Source of the DNA: Impatiens glandulifera
Lineage: Eukaryota; Streptophyta; Magnoliopsida; Ericales; Balsaminaceae
Reading direction: 5' to 3'
Length of the DNA: 64,000 bases
NCBI RefSeq assembly: GCF_907164915.1
Contig: NW_025919514.1
Coordinates: 411,788 to 475,787, forward strand
Shown: one piece after another, positions 1-11,015 of the stretch
Numbering within the stretch: the stretch's first letter is position 1
How the letters are laid out: each line of letters starts with the position of its first letter
Program-made: the position numbers and the translations under genes
The notes under the pieces: generated by a model
Seen by the model: the letters and a program-made list of their open reading frames with translations, nothing else
The model's database searches: none
Told to the model about the DNA's origin: nothing

Positions 1-999
1 TTAGCCTAGAGCTAGCTTTAGATCAAGTAGTTTATACACCTCGACCGCAAAACATAGCCCCATGATAGTTCATGACCGATAGGTTTTTACACTTAGACCG
101 ATAAGATTAGCTAAGGACCGAGAGTCCTTGGCACATCGACCCGAACATTAGGACTTTAGTCTTAAAACTTGTTTGGTTTCACTTTTCGAAATCCAAAATT
201 ATTTTTGTAATTCTAGGACATTAAATCATATTCTAAAAATCCAAAACAATTAGAAAATACATTTTAAATATTTTTGGGATATTTCCACAAAAATATTTCA
301 AACAAGAGTTTGTTTTTAAACCCTAATGCCTTTCAAAATGTATTATATTATTAAGGTATTTCAACCCTAGTTATCATCCGCAACAGGTACCATCATTTAA
401 ATATTGATGTTTCAATATTTTAAATAACGCTAAAATTTAGAAGCATGACTAGAATTAGAAGAATAATCGGTTAAAACTAAAACGTAATACAACCGATTTT
501 TAAAAGCCAACTTTATACGTAGAGACCGTCTTTGGACGGGTATGGAGGATGGAGGATGAAGCGTGAAAACCCTTTCTCGAATATAACCAAACTTCGGACA
601 AAAAATAAAAGTCTAGTATAAAGTACATTTATATACGTATACATTTTTATTGATTTTTGTAAAATCAATTGGTGACTATGTCTTCAAATAAATAATATTT
701 TCTTAAACTAATTATGAATAATTAATTTAAACTGGATTTCAAAATCCAATCGTCATTTGATTATAATCTCTAGATTATTAAAATTTGAATAAAATTAATT
801 ATTTTTATATAATTAATTTTAAAGCTGTCAAGTACTGTCAAAATATTTTAAAAATAATATTTTATTTTAAAATATATTTGATACGCAAACCAAGGTTGAA
901 ACCATCGAATCTCGATCTACCTTGGATCCCCTCATATTACTTCGTTTCCTTCAAACACGTGCTAAGCTACGGGACTAAGGAATTTTCCTAGGGGTTACA
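1..999 (+). repeat. 5' LTR of Ogre-1, 3' portion
   Basis: The segment aligns by eye with the end of the Ogre-3 LTR near 60780-61252 (shared blocks include the 'acgcaaaccaaggttgaa' stretch and a terminal TTACA) and with 28226-28758 and 31825-31909, which are pieces of the 3' LTR of this same element. The window starts inside the LTR, so its 5' end is missing. The short ORF at 785-991 is a chance reading frame in LTR sequence. Confidence 0.8.
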
Positions 1000-1005
1000 A
1001 CTTTT

Positions 1006-1024
1006 TAACGACTATAATGGAGAT
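1006..1024 (+). other. Decayed primer-binding site of Ogre-1
   Basis: The sequence TAACGACTATAATGGAGAT lies seven bases after the LTR end, exactly where the intact site TGGCGACTCTGCTGGGGAC lies after the Ogre-3 LTR. About six mismatches have accumulated. The intact form matches the 3' end of plant tRNA-Arg (ACG) from memory. Confidence 0.65.
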
Positions 1025-1676
1025 TTAAAATATTTTACTCAAAACCATAAACTTGACTTTCAAAACGTTTGTATCAAGTTTTCACATTTAATAGGCTTGT
1101 CTTACAAGGTAAAACACCTTAAAAGACGCATACGTTTTGCCTTATTTAAAGCCTTTATCCTTTATGTGTAAAGGGTACATCACACTCTTCTTACAAAGAA
1201 GTACTCGACGGGATCGGTATTTCTACACTTACGTGCAAAGATTGTTAATGTGGAATGGCAACTTGTTACAAATCTAGTGATGTTGTGAGAAGAAAAATTA
1301 AGAAACCGAGATCAACCCACCCTTTGGCGATTAGTCGTTCGACATGACACATACATTGTGGAAGTTGGGGAAAATTCTCAATTCAGTTGATATTCCCTAG
1401 TTTATGGAGAGGGTTTACCCCTTCCACTATCGGTGAATGAACTCTCTTACCCATTCTATTCTTAGAACAAAAAAATGGTTACTATCACCAAGCCGGTAGT
1501 TTGTCATGCCTAGACAACCAAAAGAACTCGTCACTACAACCCTTATGTGACTAATATATATGTATTATGTGTATTATGTGTATGCATGTATAGTCTAAGT
1601 GAGCATTTTTAACACGTTCCATCCTTTCAAAACAAACACATGTTTGTAAATGTTTTGAATTTACAATCACCAAACG
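1025..1676 (+). other. Ogre-1 leader between primer site and ORF1
   Basis: Non-coding leader. It shares short blocks with the leader of Ogre-3 (61279-61863), including the 'agtact-gg-tcgg-at' and 'ttacgtg' stretches. There is no sign here of the additional ORF1 copy that Ogre-3 carries. The minus-strand ORF at 1551-1820 lies antisense to the start of ORF1 and is a shadow. Confidence 0.5.
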
Positions 1677-2760
1677 ATGTCCATGTTGACGGATGTCGCA
1701 CCAGTTCCCTAGATCAATAACTTTCACGCTAATGAATGGAATTATCGATCTTATGGCCTCATTCCCATTATGAGGTTCATAAAATTCAAAATGAATTCCA
1801 CCTTCATAATGGAAATGCAACGAAGGTGGAACCTTGTTAAACGAGCTTACTTACTTAGTAAAAGGTCTATGTGCCCAATCATCAAGGAATTACGGGATAT
1901 ACTTATGACAAAAAACAAAAAATATTTTACATTTAAGGCCGTTTGTAGACTCAATTCCCATCGGAAAGCTCTTACAGGAAGAGTACAAATACTCCAAAGT
2001 CACATACAATACCATCCTTGCAAGAACATACATCGATTTCCAGACTTGGACCAAGATAGAAATAAGAAATGGAGAGATCCCTCTGATGTTGGAATCATTC
2101 ATGATAACAATGTCAATCCTACTGGCACATTTTTTTCTAGCACCAACAAACGATAAGCCCTCCTCGAGAATCATCAAGGTAGCATGCCAAATGAAAAGAT
2201 GCAACAAACACCCATCTTGTGTTATTCTAGCGGAAACGCTAATGGGCATGTACAACTCATGTATGTCTTCTACCATGAATAAAAGGGGTCCTCTTTAATA
2301 CTCTATATATGACTTCTTGACAAGCTCAAGCGCTTACCGTTAGTTCTGCCTGATGGCATCATGTCCCCTTCTATCCATTATTGAAGAATTAATGAAGCCT
2401 TGCCTAGAACTCCGATATAGAGCATTGATGAAGTTTGGAACATTCTCCCATGCTATCCCATCAAGAAAATGACTTTCATGATGGATAAAAAACCGCTAAT
2501 CATGCTTATGGGTCTGAAATGGGTTACTTCCGGCTACAGTTTTATCGAAGCTTCTTTCACTGTGGATAAGCCCATCGACCGCATGGTCTATGCAGAGGAT
2601 ATCTCGAAAAATGTCATGACGCCTTTCAAATGAATATCCTGTCAAAACAAATGAAATATCTAGACCACATCCTCAAACAGTATGAGGAAGTTTGGGAAGT
2701 GAAGCGGAAGAAGATGCTAGTATTGGAACAAGCTGTAGCTGGACTTAAAGCCTTTAATTT
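1677..2760 (+). pseudogene. Ogre-1 extra ORF1, broken
   Basis: The reading frame starts MSMLTD, the same start as the ORF at 63218 in Ogre-3, and follows it with the recognisable blocks FIMEMQRRWN, MCPIIKEL, ITMSILLAHFFLAP, SSRIIKVA and ILAETLMGM. Ogre elements carry an ORF of unknown role upstream of gag. The 'RW-P-R-F-LG then CPTIEEF' pattern, clear in the Ogre-3 copies, resembles the DUF7745 / plant-mobile-domain group often found at the front of plant Ty3 polyproteins; that assignment is from memory. This copy is broken by an early stop (about codon 12) and several frameshifts, and the 1770, 2086 and 2630 ORFs are its pieces. The last piece (to about 2760) is lysine- and glutamate-rich and may form a short coiled coil. 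Confidence 0.65.
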
Positions 2761-3229
2761 TTATCAAGCACTTTTTCCTTTTAGACTCTCTATAAAATAT
2801 CAACAAAAGAGTCGTATATGTAATAAACTTTACAAGTATGTTTATATACGACTCTATATTTGTTTAATCGAATCACAAAAAGAGATGCTCATTCTCTAAG
2901 ATTAATTTTATATGCATATGCATTTTGTACTTTGTTACATCTGGACCCTCACCTCTTTCTCTTCGCAACAATCCACGACTGCGATAAACCGACACGACCC
3001 CAAGAATGAGAGATCCAAAAACCAGATATTTCATACACCAACAAATGTCCGACGAACCCTGCGTACCTAAATCGGTCTCAGCGGTTGAGTTCAGACAAAT
3101 GAAGGAAACTCTATAGTATGTAACGAAGCAACTCACGTTGATCACAACTACTTTAGCTAATCAACAAATTCCTTTTAAATCCTATAATATCCCTCCTTCT
3201 CCTTGTTTTCCTAGCCAAGCAATCCCCGG
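2761..3229 (+). other. Ogre-1 ORF1-gag spacer
   Basis: I see no conserved protein signature here. The stretch joins the decayed ORF1 to gag. The minus-strand ORF at 2873-3145 has no supporting similarity elsewhere in the window. Confidence 0.4.
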
Positions 3230-4598
3230 TTATGTTCAATCCCATTCACCCCCGTCCTACTAGTCAAAAAGGTCAGGAAGAAGTCTCTCTCTACCAGGAC
3301 TCCGAAGAGGATAACGACCCAATTACACGGGCACAACGTGAGGAAGTAATTAACCCTCTATATTCATAGGAAAAATAAGTTCCAACAGCTAACCAATAAC
3401 CGCTAACAAAATATGAATGCCAAATGGCTCAAGTTCAAGCCAAGTAGGTAGAAATGCAAGCTCAACTGAACAAGTTAGCTAAGGTCAAAAGCATTGAAGA
3501 ATATTATGTCCCGAAAGACACTATAAAACTTGTCGAACGAGAAGTTATTCCGGTAGGCGTCAAACTTCCAACTCTCTCTAAGTACATAAGAAAAAGTGAC
3601 ACATCTGTCTTTTTTAAAATATACGCTTCCGCGATGACCCCATTGCTACTTGGAGAACCAATTGTTCTCCACCTATTCCCCTAGTATCTTGATAATGCTT
3701 CTCACGCTAGTATCACCAGCAAAAAATAGTATATCTACAAAGTATAGAAGAACTGGTTATAGTGTTCATAGAAAGTTTCTTAATGCATCTCAACCTCGAA
3801 CGACCAAAAAAAGGTTGAAGAAGATCAAACAAGGAGAAAATAAAAAATTCTCCTTATTTATCGAACGATGGAAAACCTTCACCGAGGAAATCGATTCCCT
3901 CCTAAGCGAACAACGTCAAATCGATATGATCTTTGAAAATGTTAATGGGCGATAGCCGATTGGACTCGCCGTCAAAACTTTCCCAAACAATGAAGAAATT
4001 GCTAAAAATTGAAATTAACATCGATGAAGCTATTAAGAAGGAAGGAAAAGATGGAAAATCAGTCAAAGCTACCCCACATTCAAGTCGTTTCCCGAGAAAG
4101 GAAAAGACGCAAGTACATTAAGTAACCACTACTTGGTAGGAGCAATCACCTCAAAAGGCAATCCCAAGTAATTCTCCACTACCCAAAGTAAATACAACTA
4201 CTCCTACCAAGGGCACACCTCCAAAGGCACCTAAACCCCCTAGAGTCTTTAACGATCTAGGGATGCCTTTAAGTCAAGTGCTGAATATTCTCCAAGAAAA
4301 GAATCTTGTCAAACCACTTTCTCAAAGAACATACAGACCTTTCTTGGGAAAGTATGAGAACGATTGGTGTGTCTATCACCAAGAAAAGGGCCACACTATT
4401 GACAGTTGTAGTGCCCTTAAACACTTGTTCCATGACTTGATCAATCAAAACGTAATCACCAATACAGAAATAGAAAAGAATCTTCTAACGGATCATAAAG
4501 TGAACATGCTCACCACCAATGAAGAATATTTTGACAACAATGTGTTACTGGACCTGATCCATAAAACTAAAGCAGAGATCAACACGATCGATATCTAG
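3230..4598 (+). pseudogene. Ogre-1 gag, broken
   Basis: Gag forms the virus-like particle and binds the RNA. The frame can be followed in pieces: MFNPIHPRP near 3233, a block with KVKSIEEYY, then FIERWKTFTEEIDSLL (3841-3900), which fits the Retrotrans_gag 'IKQGENE-L--FI-RW' region. The C-terminal piece (4263-4598) has WCVYHQEKGHTIDSCSALK, a C-x2-H-x4-GH-x4-C-x2-LK zinc-knuckle-like block typical of gypsy gag proteins of this group. At least four frame breaks separate the pieces, so no full-length Gag can be made. Confidence 0.75.
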
Positions 4599-4639
4599 CC
4601 CAAAGAGAAGTCCAAAGCCTACTCCGGCGAGACTTCTAA

Positions 4640-5473
4640 ATGGTGGAAGTAAAAAATGACTGCCCACGTCTATTTCCCGATCGACATTGCGACAATGCGT
4701 GGTGGAACAGATTTTCAACCCAATTTCATAAAAACCACAACGCTCAATGTGCCATCCACCTTCCAACTTCTGTTGGAACTAGAAGGGAGGATGAGCCCAA
4801 AGCTCTTAACCTAGGAGATAGCCTCCTCAATCAACTGAAAAGGACAAACGATAACATTTTAATTCGGGAAATCCTATAGTACTATATCAAACACAGGAAA
4901 ACAGTCATCAATGAGTTAAGCAAGGATAACGTCTTTACCAACACTACCCATGAAGAGATAGTAGAGATTATATCAGCTAGCTCGCAACACAACATGATTG
5001 GCTTCAAAGACAAGGATCTTCCATCAGTCGATACAAATCATGACAAAGCCCTTTACATTTCTATACAAATGGAGGAAAAGACTGTCCCAATGGTCTTGAT
5101 AGACAATGGATCTGCTCACAACATATGTTTTTGGAGGAATCTTGAGAAGATAGTTGTATCCCAAGACAAAATCATTCCATCCGACCTGTGTGTTAGAGGT
5201 TTCGACAGCTCTCGCCGCAAGATAATGGGTTGCTTCTAGTGCACCGTCCGAGTGGCCGACATCCCGTTTCAAGTTGACTTTTGTGTCATCAACATGCAGC
5301 CTTCCTATAACTTGATTTTAAGAAGACAGTGGCTTCATAAAGACAATGCTTTAGCCTCTACCCTACACCAAAAACTTAGGTTCATGTACAACGACCAAGT
5401 TATCACAGTCAACGATGTGATAGACACCACTACAGTCATAGGGTTTACCCATATTGACACCCATGGGGTTTAA
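4640..5473 (+). pseudogene. Ogre-1 protease region, broken
   Basis: The frame from 4994 reads ALYISIQMEEKTVPMVLIDNGSAHN, the retropepsin strand with active-site D-N/T-G-S (here LIDNGSAHN; the usual core is DTGSS or DGGSS). A second piece from 5252 continues with FCVINMQPSYNLILRRQWLH, which matches the protease end motif 'Y-LILGR-WLH', with the flap-side glycine changed to arginine. A stop at 5237-5239 separates the two. The 4640-4993 part is the gag-protease linker. The changed residues and the stop make an active protease unlikely. Confidence 0.75.
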
Positions 5474-6240
5474 CTAAACGGATTTGTGATATATATCTAA
5501 TCCTTTTATAATGTAAAGACTCATCCAAACACCCTGACATTATCATGTTTAGCCTCTCCTCAATCAAAATGATGCGCCAAATAGAATATTTCCCTAGAAT
5601 GGGCTTAGGCCCAAACACCAAAGGCGTGACCTCATTCCCGTAACCATATTGTCATATGGATCGACACGTTCTATGATATATCCCTACAAGATTTGATAAA
5701 ATCCGTATGAAATGGATATCAAACTACACATAGTTGTTTCAACAACTTTGAATGGACAATTCATCCGCGAGGGATAAATCACCTATGCTTTGACTTCCCT
5801 GAACCCTTTACCAACCTAAATTTACAAAGATATTTTCCAGGTCTCGAAATCTTTTTAAAATGTCATTATAATCCTAACTCTTTTGTTTGTATGATTAGGA
5901 AAGAATGGACTATTGGTGCGGCTTATTCTAAAACTTGGCTCGAAATCTTGAGAAAGCTATTCCAGCTCTAGAATCTAGCTATCTCGGTTATCAAGAAACA
6001 AACTTCTTTTCATCCATCGATGTTGTGATCGATGAAAGTATAACTCTTTCTCCTCTCCTATGTAGAGAGATGCTAAATATTGTACATTACATTGTAAGAA
6101 ACACGAGAATAATGATCTTGTTGCATCATCTTCTCTTACATGTAATAAATTCCTCAAAATAAAATATTTCTAATTTATGAGTAAAAATGATCTTTCCTTT
6201 TACTCTGACTTGAACTTTGAAATCTAAACACTTCTTAGAA
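5474..6240 (+). other. Ogre-1 protease-RT linker
   Basis: The frames are short and broken. A stretch near 5760-5870 reads like the proline- and phenylalanine-rich linker found before RT in gypsy polyproteins. I see no catalytic motif and no independent gene. Confidence 0.4.
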
Positions 6241-7200
6241 ACTATGGATGTGGTTGTCTCTGCCGTAGAAAAGACAATCGAAATCAACTTAAACACGACC
6301 GACAATCCTCAGATCGTACTAATTGGCCAAAGTTTAAACCCACAAGAACGTATGGAGATTATTTAGTTGCTGAAAGCCAACAAAGACATCTTCGCCAGGT
6401 CATATAAAGACATGTCAAACATCGATCCAAAGATTACACGACATCATATTCCTCCATATCCCGATGCTAAGTATGTGAAGAAAAAGCTTAGAAGGATGAA
6501 AGAGGAAGTCGTGAATAAAATCTAAAAAGAAGTCTGAAAGAAACTCAAAGATAGATTTCTCGAGGTAGTGGAATACCCTACCTTGATTTGTAACGTAGTC
6601 CCCGTTCTAAAGAAAGACTGAAGATTTTATGTGTGTAGATTATCGGGATCTGAACAAGGCCAGCCTAAAGACCATTTCTCACTTCCTCATATCGACATAT
6701 TTGTCGATCATGCCACTAATCATGAACTGTTATCATTCATACATCAGTTTTTAGGATACAACTAAATTTTTATTGCATTGCAAGACAGGGAAAAGTCCAC
6801 ATTTATAATAAAAGAATGAACTTTATGTTAAAGGGCCATTCCTTTCGGTCTTAAAAATGCGGTAGCCACTTATCAAAGCTCAGTCACTATGATCCTTCAT
6901 GACATGATCCACAAAGAAGTGGAAGTGTATATCGACAACCTGCTTGTCAATTCAAAGGATCGAGAAAGGCATGTCCTAATCCTCAGAAAATTCTTGAAAC
7001 AAATCAGGAAAAATTAACTACGGCTTAACCCAAAGAAATGCACCCTCGGAGTCACAACTGGTAAAATTCTAAGCTATTAATCACACAAAGGCGTATCGAA
7101 GTCGATCTCTCTAAGATTGAAGGAATCACAGCTATTCTGATCCCTCGAAAAGAAAGAGAGATTCGCAAGTTTTTGGATAAAATCTAATTCATTTGCCAAT
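6241..7200 (+). pseudogene. Ogre-1 reverse transcriptase, broken
   Basis: Reverse transcriptase copies the element's RNA into DNA. Recognisable blocks are ANKDIFARSYKDM (6378-6417), KITRHHIPPYPDAKYVKKKLRRM (about 6430-6500), YPTLICNVVPVLKKD, then IPFGLKNAVATYQ (about 6840-6880) and VEVYIDNLLVNSKDRERHV (about 6920-6972). The catalytic YVDD appears as YIDN, with the second aspartate lost. There are at least six stops. The upstream DIFA-S and the PFGLKNA-TYQ motif are standard for Ty3/gypsy RT. Confidence 0.8.
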
Positions 7201-7344
7201 ACATCAGTAAGTTACTATGACACGTGATTCGCTATTTATTCTATTGAAGAAAAATCAAAAATTCGTATGGGATGAAGATTGTCAACTAGCTTTTGACAGA
7301 ATCAAGGATTACCTAAATTCCCCTCCCACACACATGTCGCCCCG

Positions 7345-7560
7345 GGCCGGCATTCGTTTTATCCTATGCCTACTGTAATAGACACAACCATGGGAAGCCT
7401 ATTGGTTCAACAAAAGAGGATAAACTCGAAATGGTTGTGTACTACATCTGTAAACGAATGATTATGTGTAAAATTAATTACACTACAACTGAGAAAATAT
7501 GTTGGGCCTTGGCATTGGTCAACAAAAGATTGAGACACTACATAAAGTCCACCCAATCAA
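7345..7560 (+). pseudogene. Ogre-1 first RNase H, remnant
   Basis: This RNase H follows RT and degrades the RNA strand. The readable trace, over shifting frames, is MGSLLVQQ, MVVYYICKRM, then INYTTTEKICWALALVNKRLRHYIKS, the 'VYY-S--L--AE--Y--EK--LALV-A--RLR-Y' pattern of the RT-linked RNase H. Frame changes about every 50-80 bases show heavy decay. The stretch 7561-7785 links to the second RNase H and shows no motif. Confidence 0.6.
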
Positions 7561-7785
7561 GTTAATATCAAGATTGGACCCGATCCACTTCTTGTTCCAA
7601 CGAAATCTTCTATCACCAAGACTAGTCAAATGGATGATGATGGTATCTGAATAAGACATAACATATACAGTATATAAGTCTATAAAAGGAAGCGTTGTTG
7701 CGAACTTTCTTTTTGACCAACCTATCATTGTTGAGTTATAAGATGAACTCGAATTCCCCGGCAAGGGAATTATGACTATAACATC

Positions 7786-8205
7786 AAACACATGGAAACT
7801 GATGTTTGACGGAGCTTCTGGAAAACGATGTTACAGAATTGGAATTCTGTTAGTTGACCTGAAAGGGACATACAATCCAATAACCATAAACTCGAATATG
7901 TTGTCACCAATAACAAGGCCGAATACGAGTCATACCTCTTAGGTCTCAAGTTGGCATTGGAAAAAGGGGCAACCAAGCTAGACGTTGTTGATGACTCTAA
8001 CCTGGTTATATCCCAAGCCTATGGCACGTGGAATGTGAAAGGAGAAAAATTGAAACTATACAACACTCCCTTGACCAAACTCATGCGGAAATTAGATCAA
8101 GTATCATTTGTTCACGTTCCAAGAAGTCAAAATTACTTCGCGGATACCCTAGCTACTCTAGCAGCCATTACTCAAATTCTCGACGAAATCAAGGTTAAAC
8201 CTCTG
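7786..8205 (+). pseudogene. Ogre-1 second (additional) RNase H
   Basis: A second RNase H domain is the hallmark of the Tat/Ogre branch. The first strand reads WKLMFDGASGKRC (about 7796-7834), with the catalytic aspartate in FDGA. A frame change follows, then NNKAEYESYLLGLKLALEKGATKLDVVDDSNLVISQAYG (about 7910-8025), which holds the catalytic glutamate of AEY and the DDS/GDS block. The end, HVPRSQNYFADTLATLA (8113-8163), matches the 'HVPR--N--ADALA-LA' signature, with the last aspartate present. The 7951-8433 frame is the longest pol frame left in Ogre-1. Confidence 0.82.
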
Positions 8206-9480
8206 AAAATCCGACAAAAGCAACGACCTGCTTTTGAATCAAGAACAATCACTTCCTGTGAGAATACTGCTAAACCTTGGTATGATGTTGTCCAGAAGTA
8301 CATTGAGTATGGAGAATACCCCTCTCATTTCCGATCTAAGGAACGACGGACATTGCGCCAGTATTCGACAAACTATGCTTGGATTTCTAATAGGCTTTAC
8401 CATCGATCTTTTGATGGTGAAAACATGCTATAGATAGATAATCCTAAATCTAAAAGGATCATGGAAGAAGTGCATGTAGGGACATGTGGCCCACACATGA
8501 ATGGAATGACTTTAGCCAAGAAAAATAATCTGTTTAGGATATTATTGGAAAAATATCGAACAAGAATGTGTGAGTTATGTAAAGAGTTGTCATTAGTGCT
8601 AAATCTATGATAATTTGAAGCATACACCGGCCTCGCTCCTTTACAACATGACATTCCCCTAGCCCTTTTCCATATGGGGTATCGATGTAATCGGGAAAAT
8701 ATATCCCCACGTGTCAAATGGACATGAGTTCATACTCGTCGCTATAGACTACTCAAAAAATTGGTTGAAGAAACTTCTTATAAAATCTTAAAATCATCTC
8801 AAGTGGAAAAGTTCATCTCAACTAGCATCATCGCTAGATATGGAATTCTTTACGCCCTGATTTCAGACAATGGCCAACACTTCCAAGGAAATTTTTTGTA
8901 ATTGCTCGACGAATTTAAGATAGAACATCACAAATCATTGCCTTAAAGACCCCAAACCAATGGTGAGGTCGAAGCGGCAATAAAAATGTGATTAGGATCA
9001 TCAAGAAGATGACTAACACATATAAGGACTGACACAAGAAATTGTCATACGCCTTATGGGGATATCATACAACCACTCAAACATCGACGAACGAAACTCC
9101 CTACTCTCTAGGTTACTGTCCATACCTCGTACAACCCATCGAAATCGAGATTCCAACTCTAAGAGTACTCTTAAAAAGTTATGTCATAGAAGAAGATTGG
9201 CTCAAGTCTTGATATTACCAACTAACGTTAATGGAGGATAAGATGTTAAACGCTTTGTGCAAAACTCAAGCCTACCAAAAACGTATGTCAGAAACCTTCA
9301 ATAGAAAGGTAAAACCTAGAAACCTCAAAGAATATGATCTGGTTATCAAACGAAACCGGGAACTCCTAGACTAAAGGAACAAGTTTCGACCTTAATGGGA
9401 AGGTCCCTTCCTACTTAAGAAAATCCTCTCTAGAGGAGCTCTTCGCCTATCTAATCTAGAAGTTTAAAGCCAAACAATCT
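8206..9480 (+). pseudogene. Ogre-1 integrase, broken
   Basis: Integrase inserts the cDNA. The N-terminal zinc-binding region is seen as LYHRSFDGENML then EEVHVGTCGPHMNGMTLAKK (about 8395-8520), followed by the C-x2-C pair in MCELCKE. The catalytic core starts at FHMGYR / WGIDVIGKIYP (about 8669-8708), has LISDNGQHF (about 8860-8886) and PQTNGEVEAA (about 8950-8980), giving the D-D-E set. The C-terminal part continues to ALCKTQAYQKRMSETFNRKVKPR (9250-9325) and 'LVIKRNRELLD'. Many stops and frame changes occur. Confidence 0.8.
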
Positions 9481-10174
9481 CGATACGCTTAGAAATTATT
9501 TTGTATAATATCAAGCATCTATAGAACGGTTTAAAGCTTGACCTCAAAAGAAGTTTATCTCAACAGAATCCAATCTAAAGTTTTGTATAACTTGTAACAT
9601 GGAAAAATGACTCAAGGTCTAAACTACGGAGACCTAATTATTATCTTGCAGAAAATTAAACCGATAAGATACGTTGACAACCCGCATGTTTATGGGCTCG
9701 GTCTCAAATATATAAATAAAACCCCCTAGTCCCTTTCTCAAGAGAAAGAAAATCTTTTGAGAAAAGAAAAAACCTTGATCTCAACCTAGAGCCGATATTT
9801 CGGATTTTAGGAAATAAGTAAGGGAAAATCCAAGAGCATTGCTTTCTTTTGAGTGATATTCTTAAAAACAAAACGTGGATTTCACAATAAACTTGATTCA
9901 AAAGATATCGGTTATAAGCTCTTTTTTGTTTGTAGACGATTATCCTGAAAGCAACTCCCCATCGAAGGTTTTTGAAGAAATAGAACCAAAATAAACCCCA
10001 TAAAAGTAAGGCTTAGAGCCCCAAATTGGGAATGGAGACATTATCGCTACTTTTGTAAAAGAGGGAGAGATTTGAAACTCATTGCTTTGGTAAGAAAAAC
10101 AAAAAATGAAAATGCCAAAAAGAGAACTGGAATAAACTCCTAAATTTCTGTAAACATTGAAAATTTTCATATGT
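9481..10174 (+). other. Ogre-1 3' non-coding region
   Basis: Non-coding sequence after integrase. ORFs at 9704-9901 and 9940-10170 (both minus strand) are K/F/S-rich chance frames with no similarity elsewhere in the window. Confidence 0.5.
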
Positions 10175-10425
10175 TGGTTGAGGTATTTAAATCATCATTC
10201 GTGCTCACTCAGACTCTAGTCTAGATTGTCACGGCACGAGCATAAGTTACTGATTCTACCAGATACACCCCGGGAACCAAAAAAGAAAAGGCTCAAGTGG
10301 TTGAGGTATTGAAATCACCATCCATGGCCTAGCCAAGATCTGAATCTTGATTGCTATAGAAAAGGCATGAATGTATCGATTCTACCAGATACACCCGCGA
10401 GTCAAAAAAAAGAAAAAAATGGCAT
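10175..10425 (+). repeat. Two-copy ~123-bp tandem repeat
   Basis: Two tandem copies begin at the 'gttgaggta-tt-aaatca-cat' block (10176 and 10300) and end at 'gattctaccagatacaccc' (10251-10269 and 10378-10396), followed by an A-rich 'aaaaaagaaaa'. They are imperfect, with roughly four fifths of positions alike by eye. They sit in the Ogre-1 3' non-coding region. Confidence 0.7.
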
Positions 10426-11015
10426 ATGAAAACCCAAAGAAGAAAGTACAAAGCTTCTCCCAAATGTTTTTGCGATGATACAGACTTTCAAGAAATGTGG
10501 TTTAGAGCCGATCAACCAAAAATAAGTTGCACTCTTTTATCGAAAGGTCAAAGTGTTGACCGTTTTCTTTGAGGTTATGATCATGGATAGTCGTTTGAAC
10601 ATGAGATCGAATATATAGCCAATATCTCGAAAATTGGGGAAAAAATATATCTTATTCCTTGATGAAATAAAAATCATCACAAAGGAAGGAAGAGATGTTC
10701 AAAATCTAGCCCTGAAATGCGTTTCAAATCTGAAAATTCCATGATTCATTTCAAAGTATTAAGGTTCATTCCAATCTCGAAACAAAAGAGATAAACAATG
10801 ATAGGAATTAGGGAAACAAAAAAAACATTTCTTTATCCAAAACATGGGTCATTTGTCCATAAATAAAGATAGAAACCGTCGACTAACGACTTTCAAATAG
10901 CTATGAATAACATTTTGAAAATAAAGGGGAACAAGGATTCCGTTGAAATATTCCTTAAAAGGCATTGAGCCGCGACCGATACTGCAAAAAAAAAAGCAAA
11001 CTCGAGTCTTCTAAA
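10426..11015 (+). other. Ogre-1 3' non-coding region
   Basis: A-rich non-coding stretch between the 123-bp repeat and the hairpin array. No motif or credible frame seen. Confidence 0.4.

Noticed and set aside
1770..2298. Host gene candidate from overlapping ORFs
   Set aside because: The frames align with Ogre-3 ORF1 motifs and are broken; this is the element's own extra ORF.
9704..10170. Two minus-strand ORFs after the Ogre-1 integrase
   Set aside because: Low complexity, no counterpart elsewhere, and in the expected non-coding 3' region.
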